Positions 1 to 9,630 are shown, numbered from the stretch's first letter. The stretch is 64,000 bases of DNA from Pseudomarimonas arenosa (GCF_014841215.1 NZ_JACYTR010000005.1:62001-126000), one strand, 5' to 3'. A program made the numbers and translations. The notes: generated by a model not told the origin, from the letters alone.

Positions 1-158
1 TGCAGCTCTTCGGCCAGATGGCGCTCGGCCGGCAAGGCCTCATCCACCGAGATCAAGCGCTTCTCGATCGCCTCGCGCAGGGCGCGCTGCAACTGTTGGT
101 ACAAGGGCTGCGGGCTGTCGGGGTCGAGGCGCCGCAGGGCGTCAGCAAGAGAGCTCAT
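1..158 (-). CDS. nagQ: GntR-family transcriptional regulator, N-terminal part (NagQ-like)
   Basis: Only the first 52 codons are present; the gene runs off the left edge. It starts at the ATG at 158-156 and reads MSSLADALRRLDPDSPQPLY, followed by QQLQRALREAIEKRL and LPAERHLAEEL. This is the start of the winged-helix domain of the GntR family (PLYxQL...LPSER.LAeeL in the family). It diverges from the GlcNAc receptor and PTS genes, and in Xanthomonadales such a gene is usually NagQ, a HutC-type repressor responding to amino-sugar metabolites. The family is clear; the NagQ name rests on context because the effector domain is not visible. Confidence 0.8.
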   Translation of the reverse strand, partial: MSSLADALRRLDPDSPQPLYQQLQRALREAIEKRLISVDEALPAERHLAEEL

Positions 159-447
159 AGATGATTCCGGTGGGATACCAGTCGAATTTCAACACTGAAC
201 CAGCAGCGCGAGTGTGGTCAATAAATCATTGAGTTACAAAGCCAAGCCGCACTTATCTAAGACCACTTTGAGACCAATATAGCGAGTACGGCGAAAAATT
301 GGTAGCTTTTTCTCGCCCACTGGTATTACAGTGGCATTGCATTGGTAGAGTAGCGTTCATCGTTCCGTACCGGCGCCAACCCTGGCGCGTCGTGTACGGG
401 GTAAACAGCGTCGCCGCCTCAAAGCGGCTATAGCATCGGGGGCAACA
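159..447. promoter_or_regulatory. Divergent control region with candidate GntR/NagQ half-sites
   Basis: This spacer separates the regulator from the TonB receptor gene. It contains several copies of the HutC-type half-site TGGT(A/C)T or its complement: ATACCA at 175-180, AGACCA at 260-265 and again at 271-276 (11 bp apart, one helical turn), and TGGTAT at 321-326 inside a perfect inverted repeat CCACTG-N6-CAGTGG at 317-334. ACTGGTAT at 319-326 is the exact complement of ATACCAGT at 175-182. NagR/DasR-type regulators of this family bind TGGTCTAGACCA-like sites, so these are plausible operators. Promoter boxes were not resolved. Confidence 0.45.
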
Positions 448-3162
448 ATGATCTGCAAGCACAGCGCCATCGCGTCCGCCATCGCCATGGTTCTCTCTGG
501 GGCCAGCTTCAACGTCAACGCGCAATCCAACCAGGAAGCTGAGGACGCCACACCAACCTTGGACTCTGTGGAAGTCCGGGGCATTCGCTCATCGCTGGAG
601 AAGTCGATCGCCGGCAAGCGCGACAGCGACAACCTGGTCGAAGTGATTACCGCCGAAGACGTCGGCAAGATGCCGGACAAGAACGTTGCCGATTCGCTGC
701 AGCGCGTACCGGGCGTGACCACGCAATCGCAATCCGGTGGATCGGGTGGTTTCGACGAGAACGATCGGGTCAGCCTGCGCGGCACCAATCCGAGCCTTAC
801 CCAGACCTTGATCAATGGACACTCGGTGGCTTCTGGCGACTGGTTCGTACTCGATCAGGTCGGCCTGGTCGGCCGCAGTGTCAGCTACGCCATGCTGCCG
901 TCGGAAATCGTCGGCCAGGTGGTGGTACGCAAGTCGGCGACCGCCGATCTGACCGAAGGCGGCGTGGCCGGCTCGGTCGACATCATCACCCGCAAGCCGC
1001 TGGATTTCGGCGCTCAACTCACGGTTGAGGGCTCGGTGCAGGCGGTGTATGCCGACTTGCCGGACGAAATCGACCCGCAGATCAGTGCCCTGTTCAACTG
1101 GAAGAACGATAACAACACGTTTGGTGTGCTGTTGCAGGCCTTTTCGGAGAAGCGTCACCTGCGCCGCGACGGCCAGGAAATCCTCGGCTACGCGCAGATC
1201 TCCCCGACCAGCGCCCTGGCCCAGGCCGAACCGGCCCTGGCCAACGTCTATTATCCGACCTTGATCGGCTCGGCCCTGTTCGAGCAGGAACGTCACCGCA
1301 AGGGCGGTTTGCTGGAGCTGCAGCTGCGCCCGAACGACGATGTCGACATCAACCTCAGCCTGTTCAATTCCAAGCTCGACGCCACCAACTACAATCGCAA
1401 CTGGATGTTTTGGGGCAGCCGGGTGATCGGCAGCGACAATCGCGTGCCGGACAGCTACACGGTACGCAATGGCACCCTGACCTCGGCCACCTGGGCCAAT
1501 GTCGGCACGCCCGATGCGCCAGCGCAATACGCCATCGTCGACAACATCTACCGCCCCGGCGCCAATTCGCGCACCCGCTATGCCGACCTCGATGTCAGCT
1601 GGCGCGCCACCGACACCTTGGAACTGCATGCCAAGGCCGGCACCACCAAGGGCAACGGCGACACGCCAAAGCAGGCGGTGTTCGAGGGCGATGTGTTCAA
1701 CACCGGTGCCAGCTATGCCTTCAACGGTATCTCCGGCCCCGCCGATGTGGCTTTCCCCAACGGCAACGTCGCGGACTTCACCGGCACGCGACTGGACTGG
1801 ATCTTCGGCGCCAGTCCGGCACGCACCGTCGACAAGGAAGACTACGCCCAGTTCGATGGCGACCTGATGCTGAACAGCGATACCCTGCATAGCCTGGCGT
1901 TTGGTCTTCGCTGGGCCGAACACGAGCGCAGCACGCAACAGGTGGCGCAAGGCCCGCTGTTCTCGGCCGACCCGTTCAACCCGGATAATCTGCCCAACTG
2001 GAATGGCCAGACCTATCCTGGCGACTTCGGTGATCGACTGGGCGGCAACTTCCCACGCAATGTCTGGCAAATCCCCGCCTCTGAGTTGGAACGCTGGGGC
2101 GATATCTACAGCAATCGCGACCCGGTCACGCGCCAGTTCTGGCCCGGCGAATTCGCCCTGGAGGAAACCAGCAAGGCCGCCTATGCCATGCTCAACTTTG
2201 GCGGTGAACGCTGGAGCGGCAACGCCGGCCTGCGCTTCGTCCGCACTGAAGAGCGCGTAAGAGTCAATGTAGCGATTCCGGGTGATGTCTGCGCCGCCCT
2301 GGCGCCCTGCCCCGATGTACCGGGCGCCATCACCACCTCGGCCTTTGGTTCGTTCTATCAGTCGGTGATCGCCAACGACTACAACGACGTGTTGCCCAGC
2401 GCCAACTTCCGCTTCGATGTCAACGAGGACGTAGTGGCACGTCTGGCCGTCTCACGCACCTTGTCGCGCCCGGACTTCAGCGCCCTCGGCGGCGCCCTGA
2501 CCGCCGACGACACCACCAACACCGGCAATGGCGGCAACCCGAACCTGAGCCCGATTACCTCCGACAACTTCGATGCCGCCATCGAGTGGTACTACTCACC
2601 ACGCTCACTGGTCTCGGCGACGCTGTTCTATATGGATCTGCATGACTACGTCAGCTTCGGCACCTATCAGACCGACCTGCTGAATATCCGCACCGGGCAA
2701 TTCGAAACCTACACCATCTCCGCTCCGGTGAATGCCGATGGCAAGGTGCAGGGCCTGGAGCTGAACTGGCAGACACCGATCGGTGAGTACTTCGGCCTGT
2801 GGGCCAACTACACCTACGCCGATGCCGAGGAAGACAGCGGCGATGATCTGGTCGGCGCCTCGAAGAACACCTACAACCTGGGTGCCTACTTCGAGAACGA
2901 CCGCTTCAACGCCCGCGTCGCCTACACCTATCGTTCCGACTTCTTTGTCGGCCTGGATCGCAGCTCACCGCAGTATCAGGACGAAACCGACACTCTGTCG
3001 GCCTCGCTTAGCTATCGGATCAATGATCGCCTCAGCCTGCACCTGGAAGGTCTGAACCTCAATGACCCGATCCTGAAGTACTACGGCCAGAACGAAGACC
3101 AACCACGCGCCTTCTACAGCAATGGTCGACAGTACTACTTCGGTTTCCGCTTCAAGTTGTGA
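448..3162 (+). CDS. TonB-dependent receptor, probably for chitooligosaccharide/GlcNAc uptake
   Basis: A 904-residue outer-membrane receptor. A signal peptide spans about residues 1-25 with cleavage after NVNA. The plug domain follows (SLEKSIAGKRDSDNLVEVIT, then MPDKNVADSLQRVPGV and a conserved SLRGTNPSL), and the barrel ends in the aromatic-rich QYYFGFRFKL typical of outer-membrane proteins. The N-terminal plug signature matches the large receptor class abundant in Xanthomonas and Caulobacter (TonB-Xanth-Caul). It is the first gene of the GlcNAc locus and is followed by a hexosaminidase and a PTS, so amino-sugar oligomers are the likely ligand; this is inferred from context. A GGGGGC sequence lies 6 bases upstream of the ATG. 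Confidence 0.9.
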   Translation: MICKHSAIASAIAMVLSGASFNVNAQSNQEAEDATPTLDSVEVRGIRSSLEKSIAGKRDSDNLVEVITAEDVGKMPDKNVADSLQRVPGVTTQSQSGGSGGFDENDRVSLRGTNPSLTQTLINGHSVASGDWFVLDQVGLVGRSVSYAMLPSEIVGQVVVRKSATADLTEGGVAGSVDIITRKPLDFGAQLTVEGSVQAVYADLPDEIDPQISALFNWKNDNNTFGVLLQAFSEKRHLRRDGQEILGYAQISPTSALAQAEPALANVYYPTLIGSALFEQERHRKGGLLELQLRPNDDVDINLSLFNSKLDATNYNRNWMFWGSRVIGSDNRVPDSYTVRNGTLTSATWANVGTPDAPAQYAIVDNIYRPGANSRTRYADLDVSWRATDTLELHAKAGTTKGNGDTPKQAVFEGDVFNTGASYAFNGISGPADVAFPNGNVADFTGTRLDWIFGASPARTVDKEDYAQFDGDLMLNSDTLHSLAFGLRWAEHERSTQQVAQGPLFSADPFNPDNLPNWNGQTYPGDFGDRLGGNFPRNVWQIPASELERWGDIYSNRDPVTRQFWPGEFALEETSKAAYAMLNFGGERWSGNAGLRFVRTEERVRVNVAIPGDVCAALAPCPDVPGAITTSAFGSFYQSVIANDYNDVLPSANFRFDVNEDVVARLAVSRTLSRPDFSALGGALTADDTTNTGNGGNPNLSPITSDNFDAAIEWYYSPRSLVSATLFYMDLHDYVSFGTYQTDLLNIRTGQFETYTISAPVNADGKVQGLELNWQTPIGEYFGLWANYTYADAEEDSGDDLVGASKNTYNLGAYFENDRFNARVAYTYRSDFFVGLDRSSPQYQDETDTLSASLSYRINDRLSLHLEGLNLNDPILKYYGQNEDQPRAFYSNGRQYYFGFRFKL

Positions 3163-3165
3163 GCC

Positions 3166-3201
3166 GGGGCGGGCGGTGGCAAACGGAATTGCCCCGCCCG
3201 C
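3166..3201 (+). terminator. GC-rich stem-loop after the receptor gene
   Basis: Directly after the receptor stop codon, CGGGCGGTGGCAA and TTGCCCCGCCCG form a long stem with one bulged base and a 6-nt loop. There is no T-run, so it is more likely a processing or partial-attenuation hairpin that could lower expression of the hexosaminidase/PTS genes relative to the receptor than a classical intrinsic terminator. Confidence 0.3.
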
Positions 3202-3290
3202 GGCGGGTGATTTGGCCGGCTGAAGCTTGAGCGCAGGCCGGTTTGTCTCCCCTTGCAAGCATCGCTCGGAGGGGAAGGTTGAAGCAGCAG

Positions 3291-3330
3291 CCCCTCACCC
3301 CAATCCCTCTCCCTCCAGGGGAGAGGGGCT
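3291..3330. repeat. Dispersed C-rich/G-rich palindromic repeat, copy 1
   Basis: CCCCTCACCCCAATCCCTCT followed by CCCTCCAGGGGAGAGGGGCT. It is an imperfect inverted repeat (CCCTCTCCC...GGGGAGAGGG) of the same family as copies at 12441, 18751, 18944, 59107, 59407 and 61533. It lies just before the hexosaminidase start, which argues against the longer upstream reading of that gene. Confidence 0.7.
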
Positions 3331-3359
3331 CTAGAGCAAGAGCTACACTCACGCACACC

Positions 3360-5486
3360 ATGCAACGAATCCCTTCCCCCGCAGCAGTGCCCCCAGGTCG
3401 ACGCGGACGTCGCGGTCTGGGATTTGCCCTGCTACTGGCGGCACATACAGCTCCTGCCGCCAGCCTCGAGCCGCCCCTGGTGCCGCGACCAGCGGCGCTC
3501 ACCTGGTTGCAGGGAGAGCTGCCGGCAACCGCGGTCAATACGGTGGCCGCCGGCCAGCATGCCGAGGCCGCGCACGTGTTGATGCGCTTTGCCGACCGCT
3601 TGTGCGGCCAACGCCTGCAGCTCGCTGAAACTGGCAGTTCGGCGGACATCGCTCTGCTTCAAGCGGAGCTCGGCGCCGACGCCGGCGAAGCCTACCGCCT
3701 GCGCATCGATTCGCAGGGTATTCAGCTGCAAGCCGCCAACTCGGCGGGCATGCGCTACGCCGCGCTGACCGCAGCACAGCTGCTGTGCTGGAAGCAAAAC
3801 GCATCGCTGCCGGCCATGCTGATCGAGGATGCACCGCAGTTCGCTTGGCGCGGCGCCATGCTGGATTCAGCCCGGCATTTTCAGAGCATCGGCTATATCA
3901 AGCGCTTTCTCGATGCCATGGCCCTGCACAAGCTCAACGTCTTCCACTGGCATCTGACCGATGACCAGGCCTGGCGGCTGGAGATCAAGCGCTACCCGAA
4001 ACTGACCGAGGTCGGCGCCTGGCGCGTACCGGCCGGGGCCGGCCAACAGGATATCGACCCGGCCACCGGTGAAGCTCGACGTTATGGGGGTTTCTATACC
4101 CAGGCCGACGTGGCTGAGCTGATCGCTTACGCCGCCGACCTGGGCATCCAGGTGGTGCCGGAAATCGATATGCCCGGGCACGCCAGCGCAGCGATCGCCG
4201 CCTATCCCGAATTGGCGGCCGTGCCCGGCAGTGTGACCGAGGTGCCGGCCGACTGGGGCATTTACCAGAACCTGTTCACCTTGGAAGAGCACGGCTTCGT
4301 CTTCCTCCAGCAGGTACTGGACGAAGTCGCCGCCCTGTTTCCCTCGCCCTATCTGCATGTCGGCGGCGATGAAGTGCAGCCCGACCAATGGCTGGCCAGT
4401 GCCCGCGGCAAGCAGCTGCTAGAGACCTTGCCCGGCGATGATCCCCACCGTCTGCAGGCCTGGTTCACCGAGCGCATCGCCCGTCATGTCGAATCACGTG
4501 GCAAGCGACTGATCGGTTGGGATGAAATCCTCACACCCGGACTGGCGCCGAACGCGGTAGTGATGAGCTGGCGCGGGATCGAGGGTGGCATCGCCGCCGC
4601 CAAGCAAGGGCACGACGCCGTGTTGTCACCCTGGCCCACCCTGTACTTCGACAACCAGCAATCCAGCGCGATTGACGAGCCACCGGGTCGCTTGCGCAGC
4701 ATCGATCTGGCCACGGTCTATGGCTTTCAAGCATTGCCGCCAGCCCTCAACGCAGAGCAACGCAAGCGACTGCTGGGCATTCAGGGCAACCTATGGACTG
4801 AACATATCCGCACTGAACGGCGCGTTTCCCATATGGGTTTTCCGCGCCTTGCGGCGGTCGCCGAACTGGGCTGGAGCGCGGCCGAGCGGCGCGACTTCGC
4901 GCAGTTCCGAAAGCGCCTCAAGGGCTTCTTTGCCCACTATGCCGCCGTGGGTATCGGTGCAGCCAATCCGTTCGCTGCCGCTGAGCCATCCGCCACACCG
5001 ACCGCCGCGCCAGCACCGACACCAAGCCTGCAACGCCACAGTCGCGAGTTGACGCTTTGCACCGAGAACATCGCTCTGGGTCTGGAAGATGATGCGCCGA
5101 TTCACGGCCCACGGGCGGTGTTTGCCGTCGATATCCAGAATCCCTGCTGGCGCTGGCCGGGAATCGATCTTAGCCAGCCGATGCGTTTGCGTGCGCGGGT
5201 TGGCCAGGTGCCATTCAATTTCCAGATCGGCGCGGCGAAGGACGCCATACGATTGGCTCAGCCGCACTACCAGGGCGGCGAACTGCTGGTCCTTGCCGAG
5301 CACTGCGAGGGCGAGCCCTTGGCCCGCCTGCCGCTGGGCAGCGCGGCGCGCAACGATGGCGTGAGCACCCTGGCCTCGATCAATCTGCCTGTTCTGGGGC
5401 GCGATGCCGATCTTTGTTTCCGCTTTGCCCAACCCACGCTCGATCCCTTGTGGGTGATCGAGCAGGTGCAACTGGAGCCTCGATGA
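3360..5486 (+). CDS. Beta-N-acetylhexosaminidase, glycoside hydrolase family 20
   Basis: A 708-residue secreted enzyme that removes terminal GlcNAc from chitooligosaccharides. The GH20 catalytic pair is visible at D337-E338 in LHVGGDEV, preceded by the barrel motifs HWHLTDDQAWRLEIK and VVPEIDMPGHASA. A C-terminal extension of about 150 residues follows the barrel. The ATG at 3360 is preferred because it gives a signal peptide (twin-arginine-rich start, then LGFALLLAAHTAPAA); an in-frame ATG at 3243 would translate the intergenic repeat. The stop overlaps the next start by 4 nt (ATGA), so it is co-translated with the PTS genes. Confidence 0.93.
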   Translation: MQRIPSPAAVPPGRRGRRGLGFALLLAAHTAPAASLEPPLVPRPAALTWLQGELPATAVNTVAAGQHAEAAHVLMRFADRLCGQRLQLAETGSSADIALLQAELGADAGEAYRLRIDSQGIQLQAANSAGMRYAALTAAQLLCWKQNASLPAMLIEDAPQFAWRGAMLDSARHFQSIGYIKRFLDAMALHKLNVFHWHLTDDQAWRLEIKRYPKLTEVGAWRVPAGAGQQDIDPATGEARRYGGFYTQADVAELIAYAADLGIQVVPEIDMPGHASAAIAAYPELAAVPGSVTEVPADWGIYQNLFTLEEHGFVFLQQVLDEVAALFPSPYLHVGGDEVQPDQWLASARGKQLLETLPGDDPHRLQAWFTERIARHVESRGKRLIGWDEILTPGLAPNAVVMSWRGIEGGIAAAKQGHDAVLSPWPTLYFDNQQSSAIDEPPGRLRSIDLATVYGFQALPPALNAEQRKRLLGIQGNLWTEHIRTERRVSHMGFPRLAAVAELGWSAAERRDFAQFRKRLKGFFAHYAAVGIGAANPFAAAEPSATPTAAPAPTPSLQRHSRELTLCTENIALGLEDDAPIHGPRAVFAVDIQNPCWRWPGIDLSQPMRLRARVGQVPFNFQIGAAKDAIRLAQPHYQGGELLVLAEHCEGEPLARLPLGSAARNDGVSTLASINLPVLGRDADLCFRFAQPTLDPLWVIEQVQLEPR

Positions 5487-7990
5487 TCCGACTGCAAATC
5501 AAAGCACCGCTGGCCGGCTGGGCCATGGCCCTGAGCGACGTACCCGACCCGGTGTTCGCCGATGGCATGGCCGGCGATGGCGTGGCCATCGATCCGACCA
5601 GCGAACTGCTCTGTGCGCCCTGCGCGGGCGAAGTCCTGCCGCTCAGTGCCGCCGCCCAGCACGCGATCAGCCTGCGCATCGCCCCCGGAGCCGACCTGTT
5701 GATGCACGTTGGCATCGATACCGTGGCGCTGAACGGACAAGGCTTCGAGTGTCTGGTGCAGGTCGGGCAACGGGTAGAAGTCGGCCAGGCCCTGCTGCGC
5801 TTTGATCTGCAGGCCCTGGTCGAACGCGCACCGAGCGCGGTCACTCCGATCATCCTGGCCGCGGCCGGCAAGGTGGTCAGTCGCCAGATCAAGCGCGCCG
5901 TTGCCGTCGGCGATGAGCTGATGGAACTGCTGGTGGAGTCTTCGGCGACTACCCAGGATCAGGCCTGCGGCCCGCGCCTGACGCGGCAATTCAACGTGCC
6001 GTTCGAACACGGGCTGCACGCCCGCCCGGCGGCACAGATCGTAGCGGCGATGCGCGGCTTCCACGCCCAGCTCAGCCTACGGGCGCACGGGCGCACCGCC
6101 GCCCTCAACAGCACCGTCGCCCTGATGGCACTCGGACTGCGCTGCGGCGAGACGGTCGAGGTGGATGCCAGCGGCGAGCAAGCCAGCGCCGCGCTTGATG
6201 CGCTGGCCGGCCTGCTGGCGCCGGCGACGCTGCTGGCGCCGCCGAGCGCCAGGCCCGGCAAGCCCGCCACACTGCCAAGCAACGCTTCGATATCGGCGGT
6301 CACTGCCGTGCACGGCAAGGCACTGGGCGTGGCCATGCCGCTGCTGGCGGAAGAGCAGGACATCGTCGAACAGGCGAGCGCCGAGGAAGATTCCGCAACC
6401 CTGTTGCAGTCGGCGAAACGATCTGTATTGGATCACCTGCAACACATGCTGGCAGGCGCGCACGGTGAGCAGGCCGATATCCTCGCCGCTCACCTCGAAC
6501 TGCTGCAGGATCCGCAACTGCAGGACGAGGCCGAGCGTCGCATCACTGAGGGCAAGTCCGCCGCCTTTGCCTGGCGTGCAGCCACCCGCGCGGTCTGTGC
6601 CGAGCTGAATGCCCTGGCCGATCCGCATCTGCGCGCCCGCGCCGCCGATCTGCGTGACCTCGAGCGACAGGTGCTGCGGGTGCTGGCCGGCGAGGCGGTG
6701 GATGCCAAGCGCGAGCTGCCGGCGCAATCGATCGTCATTGCCGATGAGCTGTTGCCGTCGGAATTCATGCGTCTGGAATTGAGTCAGCTCGCCGGCATCG
6801 TCATGGCCCGTGGCGGCTCGACCTCGCATGTCGCCATCATGGCCGCCTCACGCGGCATCCCGACCCTGGTCGCAGCCGGACGCGCCGTGCTGGCGATCGA
6901 AACCGGCACGCCCTTGATCCTCGATGGCGACACCTGCACCCTGCACATCGATCCACCCAGCGCCAAACGCGATGCCGTCAGCCGCAGTCTCAAGCAGCAG
7001 GCCGAACGCGAACGCGCCGAGCTGGCTGCTGCCCGCGCCCCCTGCCTGAGCCTGGACGGTGTCGCCATCCGCGTGCTGGCCAATATCAGCTCGCTGGAGG
7101 AAGCCGAGCGTGCCGCCGCGCGCGGCGCGGAAGGCTGTGGACTGCTGCGCAGCGAGTTCCTCTATCTGGACCGCCGTCAGGCACCGGACGAATCGACCCA
7201 GAAGCGCGAGTACCTGGCCTTTGCCAAGGCCCTCGGCGAGTTGCCGCTGACCATTCGCACCCTGGATGCCGGCGGCGACAAGCCGATCGCCTACCTGCCG
7301 CTGCCAGCCGAAGACAATCCGGCACTGGGCCTGCGCGGCGTGCGCACCGGGCTGCGCCATCCCGATATTCTGAACACGCAGTTACGCGCACTGCTGGAAC
7401 TGAAGCGCGCCGAGCAGATTCGCATCCTGATTCCAATGGTCAATGACCCTGACGAGTTGAGCCAGATTCGCGATCGCCTCGATGCCCTGGCCGGTGAAAT
7501 CGGCCTGGAGCAACAACCGGCCCTGGGCGTGATGATCGAAACCCCGGCCTCGGCCCTGCTGGCAGCAGAGCTTCTGCGCGAAGCTGATTTCCTCAGCATC
7601 GGCAGCAATGATCTGTCGCAGTATGTGCTGGCCATGGATCGCGGCCACGCCGAACTCGCCGCCCGACTCGACGGCCTGCACCCAGCGGTGCTGCGACTGA
7701 TGGCCGAGGTGGCGCGGGCCGGCGCCGAGGCCGGCAAGAAGGTATCGCTGTGCGGCGGTCTGGCCGCTGATCCGCAGGCACTGCCGATTTTGCTGGGCCT
7801 TGGTCTGCGGGAACTATCGGTGGTGGTCAGCGCGGTGCCGCGACTGAAAGCACAGGTGCGGCGATTGGCCTTGGCCGACTGTGAAGCCCTGGCACGGCAG
7901 GCATTGGCTAAGTCCAGCGCCCATCAGGTGCGTGAGCTGCTCCGCCACTGGCAACCCAGCACACTCGCCACTCTGGAGAATGTCGGATGA
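5483..7990 (+). CDS. Fused PTS protein EIIA(Glc-type)-HPr-EI
   Basis: An 835-residue cytoplasmic multiphosphoryl transfer protein that carries phosphate from PEP to the sugar permease encoded next. Domains in order: EIIA of the glucose/Crr type (about 1-150, phosphorylatable His in LLMHVGIDTV), HPr (about 165-250, His in FEHGLHARPA), and enzyme I (about 275-825, swivel His in GGSTSHVAIMAASRGIP, PEP-binding RTLDAGGDKP and GSNDLSQYVLAMDR). The start at 5483 overlaps the preceding stop, so the upstream in-frame ATG at 5414 is rejected. All general PTS steps are in one polypeptide, so the locus does not need separate ptsH, ptsI or crr. Such fusions next to nagE are known in Xanthomonadales and pseudomonads. 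Confidence 0.93.
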   Translation: MIRLQIKAPLAGWAMALSDVPDPVFADGMAGDGVAIDPTSELLCAPCAGEVLPLSAAAQHAISLRIAPGADLLMHVGIDTVALNGQGFECLVQVGQRVEVGQALLRFDLQALVERAPSAVTPIILAAAGKVVSRQIKRAVAVGDELMELLVESSATTQDQACGPRLTRQFNVPFEHGLHARPAAQIVAAMRGFHAQLSLRAHGRTAALNSTVALMALGLRCGETVEVDASGEQASAALDALAGLLAPATLLAPPSARPGKPATLPSNASISAVTAVHGKALGVAMPLLAEEQDIVEQASAEEDSATLLQSAKRSVLDHLQHMLAGAHGEQADILAAHLELLQDPQLQDEAERRITEGKSAAFAWRAATRAVCAELNALADPHLRARAADLRDLERQVLRVLAGEAVDAKRELPAQSIVIADELLPSEFMRLELSQLAGIVMARGGSTSHVAIMAASRGIPTLVAAGRAVLAIETGTPLILDGDTCTLHIDPPSAKRDAVSRSLKQQAERERAELAAARAPCLSLDGVAIRVLANISSLEEAERAAARGAEGCGLLRSEFLYLDRRQAPDESTQKREYLAFAKALGELPLTIRTLDAGGDKPIAYLPLPAEDNPALGLRGVRTGLRHPDILNTQLRALLELKRAEQIRILIPMVNDPDELSQIRDRLDALAGEIGLEQQPALGVMIETPASALLAAELLREADFLSIGSNDLSQYVLAMDRGHAELAARLDGLHPAVLRLMAEVARAGAEAGKKVSLCGGLAADPQALPILLGLGLRELSVVVSAVPRLKAQVRRLALADCEALARQALAKSSAHQVRELLRHWQPSTLATLENVG

Positions 7991-9630
7991 AGAAGCTGAT
8001 CGACGCCAGCCAGCAGCTGGGCCGGGCCCTGATGCTGCCGATCGCCGTACTACCGGTGGCCGGCCTGCTCTTGCGCTTCGGCCAACCCGACCTCCTTAAC
8101 ATGCCCTTTGTTGCAGCGGCCGGCGATGCCATCTTCGCCCACCTAGGTCTGCTGTTTGCCATCGGCGTGGCGGTGGGCCTGGCCAAGGAAAACCACGGCG
8201 CCAGCGGCCTGGCCGGCGTGGTCGGCTTCCTGGTCGCCAGCGAAGGCGCCCGAGCGATCCTGCAGGTGCCGGCCGCCGACATGGCCAAGCTTGGCGTGCC
8301 CCTGGGCATCGTCAGCGGCCTGATCGCCGGCCTGTTGTACAACCGCTACGGCGAGATTCGCCTGCCCAGCTATCTGGCCTTCTTCGGCGGTCGTCGCTTT
8401 GTGCCGATTGCCTCCGGCCTCTGCGCCCTGGGTGTCGCTGCGGTGGTCGGTTTCGCCTGGCCGGCCTTAACCAGCGGTATGGATGCCCTGAGCCAGGCCG
8501 TGGTGTCCTCCGGCGAAATCGGATTGTTTGCCTATGGCGTGCTGAACCGAGTCCTGATCGTCACCGGCCTGCACCATATCCTCAACAACCTGGCCTGGTT
8601 TGTGATCGGCGATTTCGGCGGCGCCAGTGGTGACCTGAAACGCTTCTTCGCTGGCGATCCGGCCGCCGGCGCGTTCATGTCAGGCTTTTTCCCGGTGATG
8701 ATGTTCGGCCTACCCGCTGCCTGTCTGGCGATGTATCGCAGTGCCAAGCCCCAACGCCGCCCGGCGGTGGCCGGCCTGTTCGTGTCCATGGCACTGACCA
8801 GCTTTCTCACTGGCGTTACCGAGCCGATCGAGTTCAGCTTCATGTTTCTGGCACCGGCCCTGTATGCCGTGCATGCGGTGCTGACCGGCGCCTCGATGGT
8901 GACCATGGATCTGCTCGGCGCCAAGCTCGGTTTCAGCTTTTCCGCCGGCGCCTTCGACTACCTCCTCAACTTCAATCGCGCCACCCGGCCCTGGCTGCTG
9001 CTGCCGGTGGGAGCGGTGTATTTCGGCCTGTACTACGGCCTGTTCCGCTGGTGCATCGTCCGCTTCAATCTGCGTACACCGGGCCGCGAACCCGACAATC
9101 TCGACTCGACACCAATCACCACCCAAGCGGCAGGTTCAGCCGGCGACGACTTCGTGCGGGCACTGGGTGGCGCGGCGAACCTGCGCTCAGTGGATGCCTG
9201 CACCACCCGTTTGCGCCTGCTGCTGAATGATCGCGAGGCGGTCAGCGCCGAACAACTCAACGCGCTGGGCGCGCGCGGCATGATCAAGGTCGGCAGCGAT
9301 GGTCTTCAAGTCGTGCTCGGCCCGATCGCCGATCAGGTCGCCACCGACATACGGCGCGCGATGGCTACGTCCGCTCAGCGCACACCGACGCCGGTGGCAT
9401 CATCGAAGGCAGCGGACATCGCAGCGACCACGTCCGACAGCGCCGCGCGCTGTGCCTCAGGTCGCCTGATGGTGCGCGATGCCGAGTTCGCTCACGTCGA
9501 CAGCGACAAGCTGAGCGACCTCGGCGTACGCGCCATCGCCCGCCTGCCGAACGGCTGGGTGCACCTTCTGCATCCCGAGCCCGAGCAGCTGCTTGCCAAA
9601 CTTGGCGGATCCGCAGCGCGGAGCCATTGA
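7987..9630 (+). CDS. nagE: PTS N-acetylglucosamine-specific EIICB permease
   Basis: A 547-residue membrane permease that imports GlcNAc and phosphorylates it at C6. The EIIC part (about 1-360) is strongly hydrophobic and carries the family signatures GLHHILNN and TGVTEPIEFSFMFLAP. EIIB follows with its phosphocysteine in RSVDACTTRLRLLLND. The remaining 70-80 residues (CASGRLMVRD ... KLSDLGVRAIARLPNGWVHL) look like a second, degenerate EIIB copy. E. coli NagE instead ends with EIIA, which here is in the preceding protein. Start overlaps the upstream stop (ATGA). Specificity for GlcNAc follows from sequence signatures and the neighbouring hexosaminidase. Confidence 0.9.
   Translation: MKKLIDASQQLGRALMLPIAVLPVAGLLLRFGQPDLLNMPFVAAAGDAIFAHLGLLFAIGVAVGLAKENHGASGLAGVVGFLVASEGARAILQVPAADMAKLGVPLGIVSGLIAGLLYNRYGEIRLPSYLAFFGGRRFVPIASGLCALGVAAVVGFAWPALTSGMDALSQAVVSSGEIGLFAYGVLNRVLIVTGLHHILNNLAWFVIGDFGGASGDLKRFFAGDPAAGAFMSGFFPVMMFGLPAACLAMYRSAKPQRRPAVAGLFVSMALTSFLTGVTEPIEFSFMFLAPALYAVHAVLTGASMVTMDLLGAKLGFSFSAGAFDYLLNFNRATRPWLLLPVGAVYFGLYYGLFRWCIVRFNLRTPGREPDNLDSTPITTQAAGSAGDDFVRALGGAANLRSVDACTTRLRLLLNDREAVSAEQLNALGARGMIKVGSDGLQVVLGPIADQVATDIRRAMATSAQRTPTPVASSKAADIAATTSDSAARCASGRLMVRDAEFAHVDSDKLSDLGVRAIARLPNGWVHLLHPEPEQLLAKLGGSAARSH

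Noticed and set aside
589-2070. Long open frame (493 codons) on the minus strand
   Set aside because: Antisense to the TonB-dependent receptor, no motifs; typical of GC-rich mirror frames.
3243-3359. Upstream in-frame extension of the hexosaminidase
   Set aside because: It would translate the intergenic palindromic repeat and bury the signal peptide; ATG 3360 gives a normal export signal.
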